Of a stretch of DNA of 8,122 nt, positions 1 through 5,066 are shown piece by piece. The stretch comes from an uncultured Treponema sp. Lineage in GTDB: Bacteria; Spirochaetota; Spirochaetia; Treponematales; Treponemataceae. The notes beneath the pieces are model-generated. The model worked only from the letters and a program-made list of their open reading frames with translations, was not told the origin of the DNA and ran no database searches. Location: positions 1 to 8,122 of the forward strand of contig CAMJAJ010000045.1 of the NCBI GenBank assembly GCA_946403565.1, in the 5' to 3' direction. The translations under genes and the position numbers were made by a program. Each line of letters begins with the position of its first letter. Position 1 is the stretch's first letter.

Positions 1-902
1 GCGACGGCGAATCGTTTCCAGCTCAACGCACCGATGGACTGGGCAAGGTAGGAGTACACGTAATCCTCCTCCTCCCGTATGACCTTCTCCACGAGCGCCT
101 TGTCCAGAGAGAGCGCTTCGGCGACCGCCCGGACAAAGCGGGTCGTGTCCGTCGCCCCGATCGGGAAGAAGGGAAAGCGGATGGAGGGTACACCGAACTT
201 CTGCTCGAACTTCTCCGCCGGACCCTTGAAGAGCCAGGGATTGACGATGATATTCAGTGCGGCCTCTGCGCACTGCTCCACCACGTCGATTCCCTGATGC
301 TTGGTGAAGAAGGTGTTCACGCGCAGGCCGAGCCTGCTGAGGATGCGGTCCAGCTCCTCCAGCGTCCCGCTCCAGAAGGGGTCGTGGTAGGGCACGATGC
401 CGAAGATGTTGACGAGCGAGCCGTCCTTTTTCTCCGGGTCCTTTATCACCTTGTCGATGAAGGTGTTCCACACGGTCTCATACCCCAGGTTGCTGTCGCC
501 CGCGAAACCGGGGGTATCTATCGGGTACACCTTGTAGCCCTCGGCCGCGAACTCGTCAGTGACGCTCACGATGTCGTCGCCGATGATTCCTGCGGTGCAG
601 CCCGTCAGCACGAAGAATGCGTCCGCGTCGATTATCTCCGTCGCGCCCCGTATCGTCGTGCGCAGTTTGTTCACGCCGCCGAAGACGACCTCCTTCTCGA
701 GCATGTTGCTGGAAGGGAGGGATACCCCGCTGACAAAGCAGGAGTGCTTGTGCCCGCTCTGCCCCTGCTCCGCCGCAGTCGCCTGCATGCAGCAGCCCGG
801 CCCGGAGTGGAAGATGGGGCACACGCGGTCTATGGCGCCCAGCACCGAATTGATTCCCGAAAGCACGCATCCGCCGCGCGGATTCTCAGTCACGAAGCTC
901 AT
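1..902 (-). CDS. Nitrogenase-like component 1 beta (NifK-like) subunit, C terminus cut off by window edge
   Basis: The beta-like partner of the D protein encoded just upstream; the two should form the catalytic D2K2 component that receives electrons from a NifH-like Fe protein. About 300 residues are visible. Family signatures: NPRGGC (Cys12), HSGPGC (Cys37, followed by Cys38) and LTGC-TAGIIGDD (Cys102) match the NifK P-cluster ligands Cys70, Cys95 and Cys153. The Cys12-Cys37 spacing of 25 equals the NifK spacing. The protein starts only 11 residues before the first ligand, so the roughly 60-residue N-terminal extension of Azotobacter NifK is absent. The ATG is preceded by GGAGGA at 908-913 with a 5-nt gap, and the D stop codon lies only 11 nt upstream, so the two genes are cotranscribed. 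The reading frame is open to base 1. Seen: motifs, RBS and operon layout. Inferred: P-cluster binding. Substrate unknown; a MarK/NflK-type nitrogenase-like reductase is the closest concept. Confidence 0.88.
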   Translation of the reverse strand, partial: MSFVTENPRGGCVLSGINSVLGAIDRVCPIFHSGPGCCMQATAAEQGQSGHKHSCFVSGVSLPSSNMLEKEVVFGGVNKLRTTIRGATEIIDADAFFVLTGCTAGIIGDDIVSVTDEFAAEGYKVYPIDTPGFAGDSNLGYETVWNTFIDKVIKDPEKKDGSLVNIFGIVPYHDPFWSGTLEELDRILSRLGLRVNTFFTKHQGIDVVEQCAEAALNIIVNPWLFKGPAEKFEQKFGVPSIRFPFFPIGATDTTRFVRAVAEALSLDKALVEKVIREEEDYVYSYLAQSIGALSWKRFAV

Positions 903-907
903 GTCCT

Positions 908-913
908 TCCTCC
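908..913 (-). promoter_or_regulatory. Ribosome binding site of the K-like gene
   Basis: GGAGGA on the minus strand, 5 nt before the ATG at 900-902 and directly after the TAA of the D-like gene. It fixes the K start and supports coupled, equimolar D and K synthesis. Confidence 0.75.
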
Positions 914-2359
914 TTATACGCCGACGATGTACTTGAACGCATCCTGCTCGTACCAGCTTTCCTTGTACGGCAGCCTGACATGCTCGGCAAGCTTCTTGTT
1001 GAAGCCGGGATTTCCCAGCTGGTCGGCAATCTTGTTGCCCAGGTACAGGAGCCCGTCATAGCCCATCGTCGGCCGCTTGCCGTCCAGCACGTGCGTCGTG
1101 GGGATGCCGAGCTTGGCCGCCCAATCCGGCACGCCGATGAATGCGTCCGGCTTGAGCTTTTTGACCAGGTTCACCTGCTCGAAGGGCTGCATGTTCGCGA
1201 TGTCGATTACGAAGTCCTTGTGGATTCCGTTCAGGTACTCCACGTCCACCTGTGCGTCCGCGTCGTAGGTCGGAGTCTCCAGACCGACGAGCTTCATCCC
1301 GAAGTCGTCTATCAGGGCCGCCGCCGCGAAGCTCCTTCCCGTGCCGCCGCAGATGAACACCCGTTTGCCCTCAAGCTTGGCGCGTATCCTGGCGACGAGG
1401 GGCTCTATCCTCGCGTGCTCGGCTTCGATGATTTTCTCCACCTCGGCCTCCTTGCCCAGCACCTTCGCGATACCCCGGTACCACTTGTCCGTATTGCGGA
1501 TTCCGATCGGCATGACCGTATGCGAATAGGGAATGCCGTAGTCCTCTTCCAGGGTCTTCATGAACTCGTCGGCAAAGACCTTGCAGATGGACGTGGAGGC
1601 AACCGCCTGCGGGATGCGCTTTATCTTCTCCAGCGAGCTGTAGAAGGGGATGTAGTTCACTTCCGCCCCGATGAGGCCGAGCATACGCTCCATCTCCTTC
1701 TGGTCGGCGAAGCTCACGGTCGTCGGCGCGAAGAGGTTCACGAGGTTGGGGATGGTCTCCTTCTTCTCCTTCTTGAGGATGTACTTGTTGATTGAAAGGA
1801 AGGCCGCGTCAAAACCGCTCGCGCAGATCTTGCTCTTGAAGCCCTCGCAGTGGATGGGCACGAATGTCGTACCGGGGTATTCGGTCGCGAAGGAGCTTGC
1901 GAGCGCGTCGATGTCATCGCCGATGATTCCGGAAGCGCATGAGGCATAGATAAAAATCAGCTTGGGATTGTAGCGCTCCACGGCCTTCTTGACCGACTCG
2001 CGGAGTTTGGCCTCGCCGCCGAACACGACGCTCTTCTGGTCCAGGTTCGTCACGATGATGCGGGGATTCTTTATCTGCTTGATGCCCCGGTGCGCCTGGC
2101 CCACGCGGTACATGTCGACCGCCATAATCGTGCAGCCCACGCAGCCCTGCGGGGAATGCGCTATGAACACGGAGTCCTCCAGGCTCATCATCGCCGCCAT
2201 GCTGTTTATCTGCTGGCACTGAAGCCCCTGCGAGAAGCTGCGGTCCGCCCGCTTCAGGCAGCCCTTCCTGAAGTTCTCCTCCGTGGAGGCGCTTGAACCT
2301 CCCAGGTCATTTACACGTCCGGGAACCGACTCCCTCACGCCAGAATACTGTGTCGCCAT
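914..2359 (-). CDS. Nitrogenase-like component 1 alpha (NifD-like) subunit, divergent group
   Basis: A 481-residue protein of the nitrogenase component 1 family (oxidoreductase/nitrogenase fold). P-cluster-type cysteines are Cys48 (GLQC), Cys73 (SPQGC) and Cys141 (YASC-ASGIIGDD), matching NifD Cys62, Cys88 and Cys154 with near-identical spacing. Cys259, 13 residues before EDYGIP, aligns with NifD Cys275, the cofactor ligand. Other catalytic positions differ. The His442 site (GPYHGFDG in NifD) reads RPTMGYDG, giving Met432. In the CEGF block, Gln191 becomes Cys179 and His195 becomes Phe183. Arg96 falls on Val81. The protein is therefore not a standard MoFe, VFe or FeFe alpha subunit. It resembles nitrogenase-like group IV proteins, of which methylthio-alkane reductase MarD is the characterised example, though group IV also includes enzymes linked to N2 fixation. 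The ATG follows GGAGGT, which overlaps the stop of the upstream NifX-like gene. Family assignment is firm; substrate and cofactor are unknown. Confidence 0.92.
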   Translation of the reverse strand: MATQYSGVRESVPGRVNDLGGSSASTEENFRKGCLKRADRSFSQGLQCQQINSMAAMMSLEDSVFIAHSPQGCVGCTIMAVDMYRVGQAHRGIKQIKNPRIIVTNLDQKSVVFGGEAKLRESVKKAVERYNPKLIFIYASCASGIIGDDIDALASSFATEYPGTTFVPIHCEGFKSKICASGFDAAFLSINKYILKKEKKETIPNLVNLFAPTTVSFADQKEMERMLGLIGAEVNYIPFYSSLEKIKRIPQAVASTSICKVFADEFMKTLEEDYGIPYSHTVMPIGIRNTDKWYRGIAKVLGKEAEVEKIIEAEHARIEPLVARIRAKLEGKRVFICGGTGRSFAAAALIDDFGMKLVGLETPTYDADAQVDVEYLNGIHKDFVIDIANMQPFEQVNLVKKLKPDAFIGVPDWAAKLGIPTTHVLDGKRPTMGYDGLLYLGNKIADQLGNPGFNKKLAEHVRLPYKESWYEQDAFKYIVGV

Positions 2360-2361
2360 GC

Positions 2362-2793
2362 TTACCTCCGTGCCAGCGAGACATGGTTGTCCACGCTGTA
2401 AAAGTACTTCGTTATCTTCTCGAGTGCTTCCTGCACCGTGCAGTCAACGTCGAAACTCGCTATCGCCTTCTTCTCCAGCTGCTTGGTGACGTTGAAGCCT
2501 ATCTTGGCCGCAACGACACAACGGCAGTCCGAAATGAGCTGGACCTTGGCGGACTGTCCGCCCCCCTGGCCGCATCCTCCGCCGACCGAGCCACAGCCGT
2601 CCCCGCTGCCGCAGGAAGCGACACCGCAGCCCCCCTCCGGGCCCCCTTCCTCAGCCCCGCCATAGTCGCGCGTCTCCGCAAGGGTGAAGCTTCCGTCATC
2701 GGAGACTTCGTAAATCAAGAAGGAAGCAGCCTCGCCGAAGTGCAGATCAACGTGAGCACCGTCGGAAGACGCAAGGGCAATTCTGTATGACAT
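2362..2793 (-). CDS. NifX/NifB C-terminal-domain-like cofactor-binding protein with Cys/Gly-rich loop
   Basis: A 143-residue protein of the dinitrogenase iron-molybdenum cofactor-binding family (NifX, NafY, NifB C-terminal domain). In that family such proteins hold or shuttle Fe-S cofactor precursors. Seen: an N-terminal strand, then DLHFGEA with His18, the hallmark HFG-type motif. At about residues 44-80 there is an acidic, very Gly-rich loop with Cys56, Cys61, Cys67 and Cys74. SDCRC (Cys90, Cys92) then lies before VVAAKIG, matching the family's second strand, followed by a helical end with Cys118. The likely start is ATG 2793 with GAGGTG just upstream. An in-frame GTG at 2799 would add two residues but has a poorer RBS. 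It is first in the operon, with 2 nt between its stop and the D start. It is not a full NifB: the radical SAM part is absent. A role as cofactor chaperone for D/K is inferred. Confidence 0.85.
   Translation of the reverse strand: MSYRIALASSDGAHVDLHFGEAASFLIYEVSDDGSFTLAETRDYGGAEEGGPEGGCGVASCGSGDGCGSVGGGCGQGGGQSAKVQLISDCRCVVAAKIGFNVTKQLEKKAIASFDVDCTVQEALEKITKYFYSVDNHVSLARR
2364..2369 (-). promoter_or_regulatory. Ribosome binding site of the D-like gene inside the end of the NifX-like gene
   Basis: GGAGGT on the minus strand formed by the last sense codons and stop of the upstream gene (CGG AGG TAA), followed by GC and the ATG at 2357-2359. The overlap implies that ribosomes ending the NifX-like gene restart on D, so the small protein is made together with the enzyme. 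Confidence 0.75.
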
Positions 2794-2810
2794 AGGCACC
2801 TCGGTCGTTC

Positions 2811-2839
2811 GTATAAAAACCTACGCTATTAGTAGGTAA
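2811..2839 (-). promoter_or_regulatory. Putative proximal promoter of the X-D-K operon
   Basis: On the minus strand, TTACCT (2834-2839) lies 17 bp before TTATAC (2811-2816). A start 6-7 bp further on leaves a leader of about ten bases holding the GAGGTG ribosome site before ATG 2793. The -35 match is poor (TTAC-type rather than TTGACA), so an activator may be needed. CCTAC-N7-GTAGG, a small inverted repeat at 2819-2835, covers the spacer and -35 and could be an operator. No sigma54 -24/-12 element was found in the 2800-3123 region. Confidence 0.4.
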
Positions 2840-2850
2840 CAAGACTCTAG

Positions 2851-2879
2851 CATATAATACATAGTTAATCAATAGGTAA
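2851..2879 (-). promoter_or_regulatory. Putative distal promoter or duplicated control element of the X-D-K operon
   Basis: On the minus strand, a second TTACCT (2874-2879) lies 17 bp before TATATG (2851-2856), exactly 40 bp upstream of the proximal copy. On the plus strand the shared heptamer is TAGGTAA at 2833-2839 and 2873-2879. TAATACGCATTA (2877-2888), an imperfect palindrome, overlaps the distal copy. The block at about 2812-2892 is strikingly AT-rich against GC-rich flanks. Either these are tandem promoters or the repeats are binding sites for one regulator on the same DNA face (40 bp is close to four helical turns). Confidence 0.35.
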
Positions 2880-2890
2880 TACGCATTATT

Positions 2891-3066
2891 TTGGGAATGT
2901 CCCCCACTTTTTCGGGAAGGCTGGCACGATGACCAGAAGGACCTGGAAAGGCAGGATGGGCAGGAGGCAGGATGGGCAGGAGGCAGGATGGCAGGGGCGC
3001 AAAATGAACAGCCCGGCCGGACAGCCAGGACGGACTGCCAGGCTGCCGCTTTCCGCACCGAGGCAG
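2891..3066. other. Non-coding stretch between the nitrogenase-like operon and the radical SAM gene
   Basis: No convincing gene is seen on either strand. Open frames here have no family features and no ribosome sites. The stretch contains a short GGGA-ATG-TCCC hairpin near 2893-2903 and the 16-bp minisatellite described separately. Together with the promoters at either end it separates two divergent transcription units by about 330 bp, unusually long for this compact window. Confidence 0.6.
2950..2997. repeat. 16-bp tandem repeat, nearly three copies
   Basis: GGCAGGATGGGCAGGA occurs exactly at 2950-2965 and 2966-2981, followed by a degenerate copy at 2982-2997 (GGCAGGATGGCAGGGG). The array is purine-rich on the plus strand and lies in the non-coding spacer. 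It could be a polymorphic minisatellite or a relic of slippage; no known element is recognised. Confidence 0.85.
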
Positions 3067-3096
3067 TTTACAACGGCGGGTAAAAAGCGGTATCAT
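3067..3096 (+). promoter_or_regulatory. Sigma70-type promoter of the radical SAM gene
   Basis: TTTACA (3067-3072, five of six to TTGACA) and TATCAT (3091-3096, five of six to TATAAT) are 18 bp apart, predicting a start near 3103 and a leader of about 20 nt with the GGAGAG ribosome site. An inverted repeat AGCGG-N8-CCGCT (3086-3103) encloses the -10 box and could be an operator. Confidence 0.55.
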
Positions 3097-3123
3097 GCCC
3101 GCTAACGGAACTTGGAGAGAACC

Positions 3124-3732
3124 ATGAAACAGATGAACATTGCATATGCCGTAAAGGACGGTCTGTACCTCAACCTGACGAACCGCTGCCCCTGTGCCTG
3201 CACCTTCTGCATACGGCAGGAAGGCGACGGAGTGTACGGCAGCAGCCCGCTCTGGCTTGAGCACGAGCCGACGTTCCAGGAGGTCACGGCAGCCCTGCAG
3301 AGCGCAGACTTTACCAGCTACAAGGAGATTATCTTCTGCGGCTACGGAGAGCCGACCGAAGCCCTTGACGTGCTGCTGCAGACCGCCCGCTTCATCCGGG
3401 AAAACGCGGACTGCAGGATACGGCTGAACACGAACGGACTCGGAAACCTAATCCACGGAAAGGACATAACCCCATCGTTCGAGGGCCTGCTGGACGCGGT
3501 CTCCATAAGCCTGAATTCAAGCGACCCGGCAACCTACGAGAAGAACGTCCGCCCCAGGTTCAAGGAGAAGGCCTTTCCCGCCATGCTGGAATTCGCCCGC
3601 CTCGTCAAAGCCCACGTTCCGTCCGTCACGATGACCACGGTCTCCACGACCATCAGCACGGAAGACGAGGAGCAGTGCCGGAAGCTCTGCGATGAGCTTG
3701 GCGTGCGCTACCGGATACGGGAGTTCTCCTGA
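3124..3732 (+). CDS. Small radical SAM protein, TatD-associated family type
   Basis: A 202-residue radical SAM enzyme. The [4Fe-4S]-binding CX3CX2C motif is Cys22, Cys26 and Cys29 in NRCPCACTFC near the N terminus. FCGYGEPT (71-78) is the GGE-like SAM-binding segment. RLNTNG (100-105) and SISLNSSDPATY (127-138) are further barrel strands. Length and motifs match the small family usually found next to TatD nucleases (TIGR04038-type), whose substrate is, to my knowledge, unknown. No TatD gene is in this window. The start is ATG 3124, because GGAGAG lies 5-6 nt upstream; an in-frame TTG at 3112 would have to use a worse site. It is divergent from the nitrogenase-like operon but is not NifB: it lacks the NifB size and its extra Cys motifs. 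Any role in cofactor assembly is speculation. The enzyme class is certain; the subfamily is likely. Confidence 0.85.
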   Translation: MKQMNIAYAVKDGLYLNLTNRCPCACTFCIRQEGDGVYGSSPLWLEHEPTFQEVTAALQSADFTSYKEIIFCGYGEPTEALDVLLQTARFIRENADCRIRLNTNGLGNLIHGKDITPSFEGLLDAVSISLNSSDPATYEKNVRPRFKEKAFPAMLEFARLVKAHVPSVTMTTVSTTISTEDEEQCRKLCDELGVRYRIREFS

Positions 3733-3800
3733 CAGGCCGCCTGATCAGGGAAAAAACGCCGCCCCTCGCCGATTCGCCCCTCCCCGCTCCGCCCCGGAAG

Positions 3801-4448
3801 CTACTGCTCGCGGGTGTACCGGACGCGGCACTCTATGGCGGCGAACAGGACGGCCACGAAGGAGATGTAGAAATAGGGAGCACCGAGGCTCGCGAAGTAA
3901 TTGTATATGCCGTGGGTCAGGATTGCGATGAAAAGCGGCAGCAGGTGCACATCCTTGCTCTTCACCCCGAACACAAAAAGCCCGCCAAGACCCGCACAGA
4001 ACACATGGATCACGACGGCCGTCACCATACGCAGGCCGATCCGCTGGGTTCCGCCGATAAGGTACAGGAATGACTCCAGGCAGCCCAGGGCAAGCCCTGC
4101 GGTCAGGGCACAGAGGAAGAAGACCTTCTTGGCCCTCGCCTCGCCCAGGCTCACCACGCTGGAACGGTAGGGCAGGATGAAAAGCAGGGCGGCCTTGACG
4201 CATTCCTCGATAAGGCCGGTCAGGACGATTGCGCTGATGAGCACCCCTTTGAGGCCGTCCATGTTCAAAAGCTTGAAGCCCTTTATGGCGGACTGCAGGG
4301 CAGCAATCGGAAGGACCGTCAGCATGCCCAGCAGGCAGGCAAGGAGGGCCTTCCAAATCCGGTAGTCCTTGCAGAGTATCGACACGCAGGCAACAAAGAC
4401 GATGAGCGGCAGGAAGCAATAGACCGCCGAAAACAAAACCGTCTGCAT
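3801..4448 (-). CDS. PrsW-like intramembrane metalloprotease
   Basis: A 215-residue integral membrane protein with about six to eight hydrophobic segments. The conserved PrsW signatures occur in order: LIEECVKAAL (Glu81, Glu82, Lys85; the EExxK motif), GLALGCLES (Glu125), VIHVFCAG (His148) and THGIYNY (His179, Asn183). These Glu and His residues would bind the catalytic zinc in the membrane. In Bacillus subtilis PrsW starts cleavage of the anti-sigma factor RsiW; here no sigma or anti-sigma pair is nearby, so the substrate is unknown. The ATG lies one base after the TAA of the TetR gene, with GGAGGT (4458-4463) inside the TetR end, so translation is coupled. It converges with the radical SAM gene across a 68-bp spacer without an obvious terminator. 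Family call is confident; protease activity is inferred from the motifs. Confidence 0.85.
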   Translation of the reverse strand: MQTVLFSAVYCFLPLIVFVACVSILCKDYRIWKALLACLLGMLTVLPIAALQSAIKGFKLLNMDGLKGVLISAIVLTGLIEECVKAALLFILPYRSSVVSLGEARAKKVFFLCALTAGLALGCLESFLYLIGGTQRIGLRMVTAVVIHVFCAGLGGLFVFGVKSKDVHLLPLFIAILTHGIYNYFASLGAPYFYISFVAVLFAAIECRVRYTREQ

Positions 4449-4449
4449 C

Positions 4450-5052
4450 TTATTCCGACCTCCTTATCCTGTCCAGGACAAACTTCACCGTGGCGCGGGA
4501 GGATTCGAGGTCCTTTTCCCCGAATACCGCAAGGCGGAACACCGCGCTCTCGACAACCGACAGGATAAGGCCGTACATATCCTTTATCGGGAGCGTCCCG
4601 TCAAATTCCCCTCCGTTCCGTCCACGAATCAATATCACGTTTATGAAGTGCTGGAGCTTGACAATCCGCCGCTCCACAACCTCCTTCACGTTGCCCCCGC
4701 TCTTCTGCATCTGCAGCAGGTAGGGCAGCAGGACCTTGAACAGCCTGGCATTCTTCTCGCACTCGTCCAGAACGATGTCGAGCGTCAGATCAAGACTTTC
4801 CATCGCGCTCGAATCCTCGTCGCCGGCAATCTTGACGATGCGCTTCTCTATATTGGAGAGCAGCTGCTTTATGCTCCAGCGGAATATCTCCCGCTTGTTC
4901 TTGAAGTAGATGTACAGCGTCGTCCTGGTGATGCCGCAGCGGTCGGCGATCTTCTGGAAGGTGACGTCCTCGTAGCCCTCCTCGACGAAGAGGTCAAAGG
5001 CCTTTTCGAGAATCTCCTCCTTTCTCTTTTCGTGCTCAATCAGAACCGCCAT
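4450..5052 (-). CDS. TetR/AcrR-family transcriptional regulator
   Basis: A 200-residue one-domain-pair regulator. Residues about 10-56 form the TetR DNA-binding domain, with the helix-turn-helix in FQKIADRCGITRTTLYIYF (32-50). The signature LYIYFKNKREIF follows. The rest is a helical ligand and dimer domain typical in length (TetR proteins are usually about 190-220 residues) and too variable to predict the ligand. The ATG at 5050-5052 has only a weak purine-rich site upstream (GGCGGAAAAG), and the gene starts 14 nt after the methyltransferase stop. It is the middle gene of the methyltransferase-TetR-PrsW unit. It may control its own operon, or genes elsewhere together with the coupled membrane protease. 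Target and inducer are unknown. Confidence 0.93.
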   Translation of the reverse strand: MAVLIEHEKRKEEILEKAFDLFVEEGYEDVTFQKIADRCGITRTTLYIYFKNKREIFRWSIKQLLSNIEKRIVKIAGDEDSSAMESLDLTLDIVLDECEKNARLFKVLLPYLLQMQKSGGNVKEVVERRIVKLQHFINVILIRGRNGGEFDGTLPIKDMYGLILSVVESAVFRLAVFGEKDLESSRATVKFVLDRIRRSE

Positions 5053-5066
5053 CTTTTCCGCCGTGC

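Noticed and set aside
297..1061. Long plus-strand open frame opposite the D and K genes
   Set aside because: It is antisense to strongly supported nitrogenase-like genes, has Arg/Val/His/Ala-rich composition typical of frame shadows in GC-rich DNA and no family motifs.
980..1795. 271-codon plus-strand frame opposite the D gene
   Set aside because: Antisense shadow of D; no RBS, no recognisable domain, repetitive Leu/Val/Asp composition caused by the reverse frame.
2893..2911. Small hairpin GGGA-ATG-TCCC near a T run, terminator-like
   Set aside because: No plus-strand gene ends upstream of it, the stem is four base pairs, and it lies upstream of promoters rather than after genes.
2950..2997. 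Possible CRISPR-like array
   Set aside because: The copies are directly abutting 16-mers without spacers; this is a simple tandem repeat.
2869..3264. Minus-strand open frames across the spacer before the radical SAM gene
   Set aside because: They run through the minisatellite and promoter and antisense to the radical SAM start, with no RBS and no domain.
3124..3732. Idea that the radical SAM protein is the NifB of the operon
   Set aside because: It is too short and lacks the extra NifB cysteine motifs; motifs match the small TatD-associated family better.
3740..3749. CCTGATCAGG palindrome followed by an A run after the radical SAM gene
   Set aside because: The stem would be only about 3 bp with a 4-nt loop, and the run is A rather than T on the relevant strand, so it is not a credible terminator.
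3745..4419. 224-codon minus-strand frame overlapping the PrsW-like gene
   Set aside because: Pro/Arg/Cys-rich alternative frame; the PrsW frame has ordered membrane segments and all catalytic motifs and is coupled to TetR.
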